This document shows, piece by piece, positions 11,101 to 25,300 of a stretch of 39,216 bases of DNA. Numbering within the stretch: the stretch's first letter is position 1; every line of letters starts with the position of its first letter. Under the pieces are notes generated by a model. It made no database searches. It saw nothing but the letters and a program-made list of their open reading frames with translations, and had not been told where the DNA came from. The DNA is from Smittium mucronatum. Taxonomy: Eukaryota; Kickxellomycota; Harpellomycetes; Harpellales; Legeriomycetaceae. A program made the translations under genes and the position numbers. The stretch spans positions 1-39,216 of the forward strand of contig LSSL01007633.1 in the NCBI GenBank assembly GCA_001953115.1, read 5' to 3'.

Positions 11101-12551
11101 TTAAAATTATAATTTATTATAAATATATATCACGAGCTTCATCCTTGCGAGTTGCGATTTTAGCCAAGCTATCCCAAAATTAATCTTTTTTTTTTTTTTG
11201 AAAATGGATATAAATTGATAATTAATTCGTACAGAACAAATTTTATAAAATTTGGATGGATGAATTTTTAATTAAATATTACTTAAAATATTTGTATAAT
11301 TTAAAAAAAATTTAAAAAATAAAAATAAACTGTCTACTGATTACAGTAAAAAATCATTTTTACAAAAATATCTTAATGGTTTCTTTAAATTTACGTTATT
11401 TATAATATCTAATTACAGTTATTTATTCAAAACCACCATATATACCATTTAAAAATAAAAAAAATGTTTTAATGACTATAAAATGTAGTATAACTGCCAT
11501 TTGGTCCTTAAAACCTATTTAATAAATTCAAAAATAGTTATTTTTGGATAATATTTGAAAAAAGTAATTTACACAAGACTGAATGAATAATAAAAATCCT
11601 TTCTAAAATCTTAAGATGTTTTTTCTAGAGCATTTTCTTATTCTGAAAGCTTATTATCCCGTTCAGGATATATCGGATTCTTAACTCATGGTTTTTATCA
11701 TCTAAACTATACCTTTTGAATAAAAGATATTTCAATCTGGATTTGGATATAAGGGTCATTAATGATCTCTTTATTCAAATTTTCCCACCAAAAAACATAA
11801 TCTTGTATATTTTATATAGCTTCATGAAGTGGGTAAATATTGGTGATTTCTTTTTTCGGTGAAAAATAGTGTATTTTCGTTCAATATTAAAGGTTCAAAT
11901 TTCAATGGTATCGATTTTTGCGGAGAATCGAAAGTTTTTGGTTTTATTTTTCTCTATTGATATTAAATTTTGGCCCTAAACATACGATTTTTTTAAAAAT
12001 AATCCTTTAAACATATTTTAAAAGATATTTTCAAGTTTTAGTTGAGTCTCAGACCTGAATATTAATATTAATTTATATTTAGATGAAAAATAGATATTAT
12101 TAGTATGTTTGACTTTTTTCTTTAATTTGATCATTTGTAACAAAATCAAATCCCCATTTTTCTGCGTTAAAAATTTAAAATCCGTTTAGGTTTGTTTATC
12201 ATTTATGTAATTTTCAGGGTAATTTTTTTTTTGAAAATCATTAGAAAACTATAATTTTTATTAGAATTTGTGTTAGGATGTGAATTTTACACGGTAGTTT
12301 TACTGTGTTGTCAAATTATTCTTAATATTTTTATTTTAAGTCAAGTAAATATCATATTTTAATAAAACAGAAACTAGTTAATTTTAGCTGTAAATTGGCC
12401 TTATCTATTAATAAAAAGATAGGATAACTAAAACAAAACTATCAATCTTTTTTTAAAATTTCCTATGTAATCTTTGTAAATATTAATGAATCTAAATAAG
12501 ATATTGAAATATGTTTTAATCTATGAATAGATAAACTTAGCTTTTGACGAT
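5110..12551. other. AT-rich gene desert, left part
   Basis: No gene, RNA gene or transposon was recognised. The sequence is dominated by A-runs and T-runs and by short words of A and T. Open frames are short and consist of codons expected by chance. A plus-strand frame at 9197-9400 was examined and not supported. One imperfect inverted repeat near 8378-8432 is listed separately. Confidence 0.6.
8378..8432. repeat. imperfect inverted repeat (hairpin-forming)
   Basis: The arms at 8378-8394 (ATTACTTAATAGGAATT) and 8415-8432 (AATTCCTAAATAAGTAAT) are complementary apart from about one mismatch and a one-base length difference, around a 20-base spacer that itself has AATTAAT-type symmetry. No target duplication or coding content was seen. 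It could be a decayed miniature element or chance in AT-rich DNA. Confidence 0.35.
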
Positions 12552-12587
12552 ATTTGATAAATTTGGTAAATTTGGTAAATTTGGTAA
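12552..12587. repeat. 9-bp tandem repeat, four copies
   Basis: Four head-to-tail 9-base units occur, one ATTTGATAA and then three perfect ATTTGGTAA. They lie in non-coding AT-rich DNA. Replication slippage is the simplest origin. Confidence 0.9.
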
Positions 12588-15500
12588 TGTGATACACGGT
12601 TTATTTTAGAGCTTAATCGTACCTGTAATTATGTATTTGCATTATACTCAATTCAATTGAATAAAAATTCTATATTTTCTTGAAGAAATCTTTTTTAAGT
12701 ATTTTCAGCATTTCAAGCGTTTTTTTTGAAACCTCACAGCCAATTTTTTGAGTTTTTCTAATCTTATTTTTTGTAGATAAAATAACCAAAATATGTAAAG
12801 AGGTAGCGCAGTATTTGGGGTTAGATAAAATAAATCATTAATTTTAATTATCTAAATAAAATTTCTTTTAAATTATACTTGCATTGATTTTTTATGTTTT
12901 TTTTTATAGACTTGAGAAAATAAATTGGGTTAATAATCGAAAGTTTTCTTTATCCGAAACAATACTTTTATATTATTTATTCCCATCCAGAATTCTTTAT
13001 AGTCGTGCAGAGAAGATGGGATTTCAATAAAAACTAAATAAATTCTTATTATCTTTGAATTTTCTGCACATATCTATGGAAATTCTGTAAATAAAAAAGA
13101 CATAACTAATCAAATATCCTAATTTTGGTAATATTAATCTTTGAAAAATCCCTCATCGATTAAAAAAGTTTGGGGTTTTTACATCTCTAAATTCTATGCC
13201 AATTAACCCTAAATAAATAAAAATAGTCTAAAATTACACATTCATCGTCAAAAAATGTTTTTAGCAGTATTTTTTACCTCCAAATAATGAAATATATCTC
13301 CGATTTTTTTTTATTTGATTCTATTGGATGTTATAATTTAGACATGGTAACGATTTTTTTTGAAAAAATCTATCGTAAAAATATCCAGTAAAATCCAATA
13401 TACCAATGGTAAAATGATGCTGAAATCGAAATTTTTTTTAGAAATTATACTTGAAAAATAATAATAATAATAATTTTTTATCGAAAAAATCGCCTTCAGC
13501 AAATTTTTTTGAAAAGAAAAAGCATAACCTTATTCACTTCTATTTATAAATTTTATTGTTAAATATTATATACCTGGGCATTTTTTTTTAGCAAAAATCG
13601 AAACCCTCCCCCCCAATATACTAATTAGATATTAAGTAATAAAAAAACTTCATACTGTATTTTATAACTTATTTGCCATTTTCAAACTAAAATAAACAAC
13701 GAATTTCAACTCAATAAAATTTTTTTATTGATTTAATAGGTTTTGAACGAGATAAGAGATAATTAATTGAATATTAAATATAAAAACTGATATTGAACTA
13801 AAAACTATAGCAGTTAATTCAGGTTAAATAAAAGAATACTCCGAAAAAAATCCACAAGACAATTATAATTAGTGATGTGAAAATCAAAGATAACCTTCAC
13901 TAATGCATTAAAGCGATAATCAAAAATATTTATACATAATATACAAATAAAGTGTACAATAAAGGTTAATAAATATATTTTTATTAGAATTATAAAATTT
14001 TCGAACTTTATTAATTATAGAAGGCATTAAAAATAAACCATTTTTCTGTTAAGATTCTTGTGCTATTTGTAATTTTCTTTGTTATATCTTTCCATTTCAG
14101 AGGATTTATATGTGTATATCAAAAAAAGACGATAAAATTTTTTTAACCATATATAAACGTAAAAATAATTTCAATCTTTATTTAATGTAACAAAGGAGAA
14201 TTTTATATCTTTATAATATTCAAAAATAATTTTTCGGTTCAAAATTGAGTTATTGCTTAATGAAAACTAGTCTTTATTGAAGCTAATAAATTTGAAATTT
14301 CTTAAATTAAGAAATAATTGTGAAATACATCAAAATAGACTTTTGAAATATGTGAAATTTTGCTTCCATGATATTCAAAAAAAAAAGCATAAATCTCATC
14401 ATCACAAATGTTTCATCCACAATATTTGTGTTTTGATGAGTATGTAATTTTTGAATTTTATGCATATTCTAATATTTGAAGCATAGTTTTCATCAAATAT
14501 GTGATATTATTTTTTTTCCCTTTCTAATTACCTTGATTTCAATGTGAAATTGAATATTTAGAGACAATTTTAGGTACTCGCGTAAAAAAATTATTATCCC
14601 CCGTACCAATTGCGATTTTTTTAGATTTAATTTTTGGTGAGTTATAATAATTGAGTTAGCTCTGGCAATTCCGACAACTTTTTAATGAATAATTTCCATG
14701 AAGAATTAAATATGATTTCATCAAATATTTTGAATAATCAGTATATCTGCCTTCATTTTTTATTTAATAATGGAATTCACGGGCTCTTTACAAGAATTGA
14801 TGTTTATTCACAAATGACTCCATTTTTTTTTCTTGTTACATAATTTTACATTTTTCAATATCATCTTATATTTGTGGAGCTGAGTTCTAAATTCAGCTAT
14901 TAATTTTGAACCTTTATCTGGATTATATGATCTCTGATTCTAATGCATATAAAATTCATGAAATGGTTTTTTCATTTTCGTATTTTATTATTCCCAAAAA
15001 TATCGGAATAAATTATTTTTTATTTCCGGAAATACTAAATATTATCATTTGGTATCCTATGTCTGATATTTTGTATAACATATGCACATAAACATTTTTG
15101 AAATATTTTAGCATTATTTTAGATGTTATGAGCGCTAATATCGAATCTCCATCTAATTTATACCAAATATATACGTAGTAACTAAAGAAACGATTTATTT
15201 TAAAGTAGAGAAATTATTTGCTATCATTAAATTGATTACTGATGTTTTGTTTTTATTCTTTTTATATCAATTCTATTTTGTAATATTGTACATCTATTCA
15301 CTTTTTCGAAAAGTATCTTTTGATGTGGAAAGAATTTCTGTATATATTTAGGCATATTTAATAGATAGATTTTGAAACGGGTTCAATATTTTCACCAATT
15401 AAATAGCTGCCAATATGATCTAAATTTAAATAATTTATATACTCTTCCAAATCACAATTTTTTTCTACTTTATTTGGAGCTTTTCTTTTTTTTTTTGACT

Positions 15501-16229
15501 TTTTTGAAGCAGTAATAGTATGTAGTATAATAGTATTTTTTAGCACACCTCCTTTAACTTTCTCTAAATATCAATTTATGACATCACTCTCAGTGCTGAA
15601 TAATGTGTAGCTCCAAAAAATAATTTTAAATTGAAATAAAAATTATAAAAGCTATAACTCATCGTTCATTTTTATTGTATCATATATTTATATAAGATGA
15701 TTTTAAAACAAAACTCGGAGATGTAATCAATTTGGGACAAATAAAAATACTAAGTCTCTTAAAATAAACTGAAAAGATTTATCCAATTTATTTTTTATTA
15801 ATTAAAATTTCAAAACAATTTTGGCCAATAAAATAAAGCCAAAAAATATTGGATATTAATTTTTAGTTTTTGGAGGCAAGTGTGAAATTTCGGACACGAT
15901 TTTTATTTTTTGGCTTGGTTGGCCAGTGTTTTGAATGGAAATGAATTTTAACTGACTAAATAATATTAAAATTGGCTCCGCAGATTTTTCTGATTTTTTA
16001 AAATATATATTAGGAAATATCTTATTTGCCTAAAAATAAATACAGAATAATTCCGAAAATTCCTGTTATATAGAAATATTTGATTTCTTTTACATATTTT
16101 TTCGGTGAAAATTAAACTAATAAAAATATTCAAAGATATTTTTAGAGCAAAATGAATTCCAATATCCAACCCTTATTCACAACCAGAAAATAAAATAACA
16201 AAATTTAGCGCATTAAACGATCAATAGAA
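12588..16229. other. AT-rich gene desert, middle part
   Basis: No gene was recognised. It holds an (AAT)n run near 13457-13473 and an isolated C-tract, CCCTCCCCCCC, at 13604-13614. A Lys-rich minus-strand open frame at 15358-15546 is listed separately with low confidence. Confidence 0.55.
15358..15546 (-). CDS. doubtful Lys-rich open frame, hypothetical
   Basis: The 62-codon frame encodes a basic cluster (KKSKKKRKAP) that looks like a nuclear localisation signal, then a mixed acidic and hydrophobic tail with DLEEYINYLNLDHIG. Residue usage is more balanced than in nearby chance frames. The frame stays open upstream of the first ATG for about 10 codons to a TGA. No homologue, promoter or splice signals were recognised. 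A relic exon or a chance frame are both possible. Confidence 0.15.
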   Translation of the reverse strand: MLKNTIILHTITASKKSKKKRKAPNKVEKNCDLEEYINYLNLDHIGSYLIGENIEPVSKSIY

Positions 16230-16330
16230 ATCATTTATCATTATTATCATCACTGTTTTTACGATCCATTTGAAAATCATTTATCATTATTATTATCATT
16301 GTTTTTACGATCTATTTGAACATCATTTTT
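16230..16330. repeat. 46-bp tandem duplication with partial third unit
   Basis: Unit 1 is 16230-16275 and unit 2 is 16276-16321, each starting ATCATTTATCATTATTAT and ending TTTTTACGATCYATTTGA plus two bases. They differ at a handful of bases. A short partial third unit begins at 16322. The units carry several TCATTAT words. Nothing suggests coding. Confidence 0.9.
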
Positions 16331-19300
16331 AACTTAAGCATTATTATTAAATGAATGGGTCCCTTTTTTATACAACAAGTTAAATTTTATTTCTAAATAT
16401 GAATTCATTTTTAGAACAGATCTATATTTAATACCAAATATAGTAAACTTTATTCATTGGGGGTTTTTTTATCATAATTAAAAAATATATTAAAGATAAA
16501 TTTATAGAATTAAATGGCTGTTGAAAATGCCTAAAATTATCAAAAGCTTATTTTCTTTAGTAATTCTTGTATTTAATTGAAAATTGATTTAACTTCGTTT
16601 CACTGGTGATTAATTATTTTTATTTTAGGGTTTAATAATAATATTTAAGAGAAATTTAAAGTTTAATTTTTATTGATATTGATTTTTTAAGGTAAAATTT
16701 ATAGTTCTCCATGAAAATAGAAGCTTCGCTATATTTTGCGGAAAAAATTTCACAATTTTTGTGACAATAAGGCCAAATATTAATAATAAAAATTGAATTT
16801 TTTAATGATATTTAACTTTTACCTTTTAACATTCCTTAATCTCTTTACCCCAAATTTAGTTTTAGTTATTCTCATATTTTAAATATTAAATAGATCCCCA
16901 CATATTTAAACATTATTCTTTAGGGTTTTTTGAAATTTAAGAGACATGATTCCAATATAAATGAAAATAGATCTTGAGCATATATCAATATCTTCAATTT
17001 TTATGGTTACATAGAATATTTTTTTAATTTTTTTAAAGCAACAGTGAAAAAAACTCTATTATTTTTAGTATTTTGGAATCCCCTTTAAGAAAAGATTATT
17101 TTTGCTTGCATAAATTATTTTAAGTAATCATAATCTTCACGTTTTTCAGATGTCTTATTACCCTCTTTTTTCTACAATCATTCCTAGACAGGATTTATAT
17201 GATAAAAATATCTCTGATTAATTTTCATTTAAGAACCACCTATATTTTTATTAAATATATTTTCCATTTTATATTGTTTTTAATTTTTGAATTATTATAG
17301 ATTTCTGTTAATTTTTTGTAAAAAATTTTTCTGGTAAAGATTTATCTTATTCTCTACATCCGATTTTTCAAATCTCTTAATTTTCCTAAATAAACCAAAA
17401 TTTTTTGATTTTATTCATGGTCATTTTCTATCTAATATAATTAGATACAGAAATATTTATACCCCTTTCTAAATAAGCCAAATATATAAATGAAAATTAA
17501 AACTTTAATAATATTCTTTTTTTAAAAAAATAGATTTAAAGCTATAATACTCAATATTTTTTTTTTTGAAAAAAATAGAATTATACAATAAGCCTTGGTT
17601 TATGAATAAAATGATTTATATAAACTAAATCGAATGGAATCAAAATTAAATTTATAATAACAAGATAAGTATTGGTTTTTTCAAATATTATGACGGTAGA
17701 ATTATGGTTCAGAAGTGCGATATAGAATTTTAGTTTAGCTAAAATAGATAAATTATGATTATTAATATGTATGGATTAAAGCAGCTTTATAATTGATGTT
17801 ATATGAGCCATTTTATCATTTAATTTATTCATTTTAATCTATTTTTTATGAGTGGTAAGCGATTCCTGGCTAAGAAATAAATTCTCTGGAATCTCAATTT
17901 TTTTTCGATGATTTTCAGAAATATGTGGAAATTGATTCTAACATCAGGAATATACTATATCAAAATATTAATAATCTGGGGATCTAAAAAATTATTTGAA
18001 AATAATTCATTTTAAATTCCAATTTTAGCTGCATAACAGATATCTATGAATCAAATGTTTACAACAATTTTTTTTTATCGAATACAATTTTTGGATGTGA
18101 AAAAATAAAAAATAAATAAACAATAATAATAAAACAAATTTTCAAAGAATTTTTTTTTATAGATATTTGATCAATTATTTATTCGAAATAAATTTTTAAT
18201 ATACCTTCATTATTCCTGTAAAAATGAATTATAAATTGATAAGTTTATTTGCAAGCCTTAAGGACCCCTTTTTTTCCAATATAATATTCTCAGCTTTTGA
18301 CTAATCTGAATTTAATTTTTCATAATTTTTAATTTATTTTTATTTAAATTAATTTGAAGAATTGACATCTTGGAGATATATTAACTTTCTGAAAAAATAA
18401 ACCGTTTTTTTCAAAAAATTACTGGCATAGTATTCGTAAAATAATGAAATAACTCCATTTTTAAGATTAAAAAAATCTATCTAAAAAAAAATAAGGTAAT
18501 ATAAAAAAATTACTTTATAATTTTTCTGTTTTTTTAAGATATTTTTTATATTATTTTAATCTTAATTTATAATTTTGATACATCCTTTTGTAATTTTAGA
18601 TTAAAAATATTTCCAGTGTGTTTTTTTTAATAAAATCTAATAAATTTAGAAATAGATTTCAAACAAAAGTAAATTTTACTCTTTTAATGCTTGTATACCA
18701 TTTCAGAAGTTTTATTTTCTAAAAAATATTGAAATTAAAATTGATCTTTTTTCGAATTTGCACTATTTGTAACTGCATATGATAAATTTAGACTATTACT
18801 GTTCCTGATTCAAGAAAATATAATATGATAAAACAAAAAATATGTAGGAATTTTTCTTCTTATTAGAAATTTTCGGTAAGATGCTAAAAAATGGAATGGA
18901 TTGCATAATGTTTATTTCTGTGTTAATTTTCATATTTTTTCAAAAAAATAGTATAATCCCTCTAAAAATAGATAAAAACGAAAATAAAAAGCAAAAATAT
19001 TAACTCGTGAGAAATAATAAAAGAATATCATCGTAATATATCATTTTTAAATTTTTAAATTTATAATTAGAGGAGGCTCAATTTATTGGATTATCTAATA
19101 AATTATCAGGTTTTTTAGAAAAAACAACCTTTTTGCAAAATTTCCATATTATTATTAGATAACCATAGGTTTCTAAAAACGATTGTTTTTTATATATAAT
19201 AGTGATTTATATCTTTATCCACTTAATTAATCAACATACTTAGGGTTTAGTTGTTATGATTTATAATTGAATCTATTTTGTTTTATCAGTGTTTAAAAAT

Positions 19301-22300
19301 CAATTTTATACAAGGAATAACCCATGTAAAAAATTGAGAGCAAATTAAAATTTAAACTGGGGTCCCCCTATATATCACGTGAGCGAAACATGTTTTTATC
19401 ACTATTTTAATGACTATTGATTATTAGTCTGGTATTAGTAGATATTTATTGGGTTTTCTATTTAATTAAATGGGTTAATATTCAAAAAAAGAAAAAGAAA
19501 AAATGTGAAAAGGTTAATATAAATAAATCGAATACAGATAAAGTAATGTTATAAAGCCCTCCTTGATTCAGATATAAAACCTATAAGAGAAATAAAAGCT
19601 CTAAAAAATTATTCAAGGAATTTTTGACGGCTAAATTGCCTCTAAACGTAGTTTTTTTTGTTAAATAGGCTTATATTCGATTGACTAAGTGGTTTGCATA
19701 ATTTTTTCTGGAAAATCAATCGAATCAATGTTCTATTTATTAGAAGTATCTAATAATTAAAATATATCCAATTAGCCAATATAAATTACTAATAAGAATA
19801 ATTTTTGATAATCACATAAAAAATTAATATTAATTAATTTCTATCGAAAAAAGACCTTATTAATGAGTCTTATATATTTTAAAGCGTATGTTTTTTTTAA
19901 AAAAAAATTTCATAATTAAACAGCTAAAGGAATTTTTTATAAACCTTTTACAGGAAGAATGAGCGTATTAAATAAATATTAACAAATAAGCACAAAATTA
20001 TAAGCTTTTTTTTAAAGATAATTTCATTTATATAATTAACAAAAACCAGACTAGGATTCTAAGGATAAATTTTTATCTAATATTACTTAACTATTTGTGA
20101 ATTTTTCATAAAAAACTCTTCTTTAGTTCAAGCCGATAAAAAATTAATTATAAAAAACAGTGAAAAATCATAATTAATAACAGCTTTATTTTAAAAATTA
20201 AGATTTACACACCCAAAACCTCTATAACTATACAATTTATAAATATTTATTTGGTATTATTTTATATCATTGTTTTTATAATTAATCCATAAATGACCAG
20301 TCTCTCTCATTTTTCTCTATGTTTTACAGCTACATAATTTTTTTCAGAGTATCTGCTTTTTTTAAATTTAGAATTATAATGAAAAAAAGTTTTTTTCTAA
20401 ATAAATCGGTACTATATTTTGAAATTCGAAAGAAAAATTGGTTTTTATTTTTAATTAATATAAAATGATATAAATAAATTGAGTTTTTTATATGAATATA
20501 AATTTAAAAAGTTGTTGAAGCCATTCACTTAATATAAAATATAAGTTATTAATTCATAAACTTAAAAAAAGTATAATACTTACGAATTCTTTATATTTTT
20601 CCATTATTTAAATGTGGTTTGAATTTTATTTTGAAAATATTAATTTGATTTCGGATTATTTTTTGGTATATAAATGTTTATGTAAAATTTTTATACGACC
20701 CGGGTTTTTTTGGTGGCTTATGTTACCAGTTGTGTTGACTAAGCTCTTTGAATTTTATTTTTATTTTTTATGATTGTTATTATATATATATTTTAATATC
20801 AATAAAGAAATCAAAAAATTTCAATTAAAATTATCATATTTAATAATAAAATATTAAAAAAGTAATAAATAACAATAAAATAAACATTTTTAATAAAATT
20901 CTTGAGAGTGAAGGTGATACTTCAAAAGCTCCTCAAATTTCATTCGGTGTATACTTATTTATTTTTACTTTTTTTAAAACTTTTGATTTATAAACGTTAA
21001 TAAATAGATTTTTTAATATAGTAGAGTTTCATCGATATATTTTTTCAAGGATTATACCTCTTTTTTTCAGGTTCTCATGGTAATATTTTTGAATATATAT
21101 TTATTATATATTCTTTTTTCTGCTAGTAATTTTTCCTTTTTTTGGTAACATGATCGATTTATTTATAATAAAAATATGATTTTTTTTAAATGGTATATGG
21201 AAAAAACTTCTATATATATGTTGTATGTGATAATTATTTTTAAATATATGTGATCCTTGTTTTATTATCGGGACCTTAAATTGCTGTAATTTGTACATTT
21301 ATTAGATAAAATAATCAATTAATAACGGAAAATAAATAATAAATTTCTTTAAATTCTAATAATTCAAGAAAAATGGCATAATTTTTTTTATAAAAAAGAA
21401 ATTTCATTTTAACATAATTTTAATAATCTGGTATTTTAAGGATATTAACCCTTCGAAACATTTATTTTGAGAGGATAGGGCTTATTATATAAAAGATAAA
21501 TATTAGGGGCTTAAATTTAATCGGTAGTAAATCAATGAGAATATAACTAATTTAATTTAGTATAAAAACTGTTTAATAATAAATAATAAATAATAAACTA
21601 ATTATTAAATAGTAATCAGAATTAAATTTATATATTCAATCTAAACCGATTAATTTTAATATGTATTGAAATAAAATTTCAGTGTTGGTATATATTAAAA
21701 AAATCAATGCCCAACTTCAAGCAATAACTGAAAGTGTGGCTTAACCACCGTGCTTATATTTAAAAAAACGGAAAATATCTTTTTTTCAATTAAAGCAATA
21801 AAGAAAAGATTTATCCGCAATTATAAATGTTATAAATACTATTAGATAGTATATTACTTCAATTAACTATTAATATTGCACCGATACCAAATAATGTGTT
21901 GTAAAAATTGCTCCACGATCTAATAGAGATCAAATAAAAAAAAACAACTATACCAATTTACAACATATATATTTTATGTGGTTTTTTTTTACAGAATATT
22001 TTGATTTCCAAGTGGTTTTGATTTTTTTTATGATTAAAAAATCAGAGATATTGAACCACTAATTATTGGTTGATTACTTTAATTAATATATCGGTTTAGC
22101 TAATGAAATTATTTAAAAATTTATCTAAATTTTTATTTGTTCCAATAAAATAAATTAAATGAAAAAACCATAATCCTATCAGAATTTATTGTCGTCAAGG
22201 GATAGCCTTGATCCCGGAAGCTTTGGTTTAAATACAAGTTATAATAATAGTTTTAACCAATTTGTGGTGCCAGTTTTTCTATAAAAATTTGTATTTTTAA

Positions 22301-25300
22301 ATTTTTGAACAATTTTAACAAAATTTAATTGCAAATTTTGAGAATGTATTGCAGAATTGGGATATGATCTTAATTTATAACAATTTTAATTAGCAATATA
22401 ATTCCAAATGTAACTCATTTTATATCACTTTTTGGTTATTTTGAAATGCGATCCATTTTCAGTATTCAGTAAAGGTTAATAATCGTGCATAAAAAAAAAT
22501 TCTGCTAAAAACTAATCTTTCTATTAATTATTTGGATTTATATTACTAAAACATGAAAATATATAAAATATTGAGCGAAGTTTATAAGAATGTGGTTTAA
22601 AATATAAATGATAGCTCTTAGATTTAGAAAAATATTAAAAAAAGAAATTTAGTTTATAATTTTGTAGACGCTTTTAAATAGACTGATAATAATGATTTTA
22701 CTTCAAAAAATATAAGATTATAAAAAAAAACCGTAATTTTTTGATCATATTTCTAAAAAATCTTAATGATGTACCAGTATATTTACATTTTACACATTAT
22801 GGTTATAAAATGATATAAATAAATAAATTTCCATTTTATTTTAACTCTACTCATAGATAATTATTGCATAAGCTCTTCACATTTTTAATAGATTCATTTT
22901 CTTTGTAAAAAATTTTGACTAAGAAACTACATTTTTTGATATTTTTTCTTATTATATGGTTATTATAGAAGCTATAATTTTTTTTTGTGTTAATAGAATA
23001 TTATATATTATATATTACATTAATACATTATTTATTTAAATTAATGAATAATTTAATAATTCAATTTTATGAAATATTTAGATTTGGAGCTCCACGATAC
23101 AGAAATATGATCTATCCATTAAAATTTTAATGCTAATATCATTAGAATATTATAGTATTAGAATATTTTAAGGTTCACGAAAGAGTATAACATATTCTCC
23201 TTAGACAAAAAATATAGGATACTCAATTTGATATTTATAATATTCCCTTTGCACAAAGAATATATTTAGTTTAATAAAAATGAATCCAAACAAGGTTTCA
23301 AAGAGAACCTACTTTTTGGAAATATTTTGATTTAAAAATATCCCCTAAATCGATTGGCTGCTAATATCTGTAAACTATTTTAATTATTACTACTTTACAA
23401 GGTAAATATAAATAACAACCAAACGGAACTATGTAAAATACAAGATTTTCGATCTTTATTCTTAATCTGAATCCCATCTTCCCTGCTTCTGAAAGTCGAT
23501 ACACTTTTCTTGATATTAATTGCTTTAAACCTTAGACTTAGCATTGTTTTTTTTATCTTATCTTAGTCTAATTTAGTCTATATTTATTCTATATATAGCC
23601 GATTTTAATCTAAAATTTTCTTGTCTAAAAAAATCCCTGAAAAATTGATTATATAATTTAAATAAAATATTAAGGCTCGAATAAAAATATAAGGATTCTG
23701 AGCTTTTTTTAACAAAAACTTTATTTATGCGAGTTCCTTTTTTGAAATTCATAACTTTCATAACTTAGCCATTATTTAATAACCCTGTAAATCTGTGCAT
23801 AAAACTACATCAATGAATTGGAGATTTCAATACACAATTAAATTAAAAACAAAAACGTATTAGAGAAAAAAATAAATTAATTGAGCTTGTATCCCAATAG
23901 AAAACTGTCAAAAAAATTCAGGATAAAAACCACCTAGAAACCAAAATCCCCAAAAAATAATCAAAACCAGTACAACATATGTATTGGAGATTCTTAATGA
24001 AGAAGGGATTTTTTTCTCATCACTTTTATTGGATAATTTATTGATTATATCTATCCAATTAATTTTTTAAATTAAATTAAATTATTTCTATTGAACTAAA
24101 TAAAATTTCATTTTCATTTTTCTAATATCCTGATTTTTAATAGAATCTAGTGCAACTTAATTCTTTTTGATAATAAATTTTTAAGATTTTCGTTGAAAAA
24201 ATGTTTACTATAAAATATCCTCCTCATTAAGATTCTACCATATTTATATATACGGATTTAATTAAATAAATTTTGAGAGTGAATAAAGATTATTTTCAAA
24301 TTTATAGATTATTTATCGAACTTTTAAATAATTTTCCGATTTAAATATTATTTTTTTGTATTAAATCGAATGTCATTTTTTAGTTGACTTATAAATATTG
24401 TTTTTTCGATTTAAAAACTCTTCAAAAAAAGAAATCAAAATTATACTCTTAATTCATTTATAAATTTTATCCCCTTTTATCTTTATAATTACGTGTACAT
24501 TTTTATGAAAAAATTTAAATTGCATTAAAAATTATTCTCAAAAAAGGTAATTAATTTAGAAAAAATATTAGAAAATTAATAAAAATTTGATTATACTCTT
24601 TACTAGCTAGGTTTGATTTAATTTTTTTTAAAAAAAGAGTAGAATAACTCTTGCTGAATTATAAAAATTAAAAAAAAAAATACTAAAATAAATATAATTT
24701 TATTGAAATTATCAACGAATCGAATAAAAAACGTCAGTTTTTTTTAAGAACCAAAAAATAAAGAAATTGATTTAGTATAATATATTTTTTAATTTTATAT
24801 TCCACAACTCTAATTTTTTTAACGCTCATTAAATAATCTATTTATAGATTATTAGATATAATACACACATAATAATAATAAATTTATATTTAAATGCCGA
24901 ATATTGTTTTATTTTACCCTAAGTAAAATACTAACTATACTATAGTAACTTGAAAGCTTTATATCATTTATTAAAGTGGTTTTATTTATCTCTCCAAAAA
25001 TTTATGAAGAAAAGATGTATTTGAGAACATTTTGTAGCTAAATATTAAATTTAAATAAAATGTCTAACCAAATTTATCTTTTCAAAAGTTATAAAAATAC
25101 CTTAAAACAATATAAATTATCATTAGTTACTAAAAATACTATTAATAACATTCTGTAATGATATCCCAATTAATTACCAATCGATGATTAAAATGATTCA
25201 AAGATTATGTTGTGGAAATAAATTTTACTACGCTTGTTGAATTTTCCTATCAAATGTGCAAATAAAAACATCATTCCTTTTACAAAGTTACCGCTAATAT

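Noticed and set aside
12816..12836. tRNA D-arm-like words (GGTAGCGCAGT)
   Set aside because: No acceptor stem, anticodon arm or T-arm follows within tRNA length.
24832..24853. 22-base near-perfect palindrome
   Set aside because: Composed almost only of A and T. Such palindromes arise often by chance here, and nothing else marks the site.
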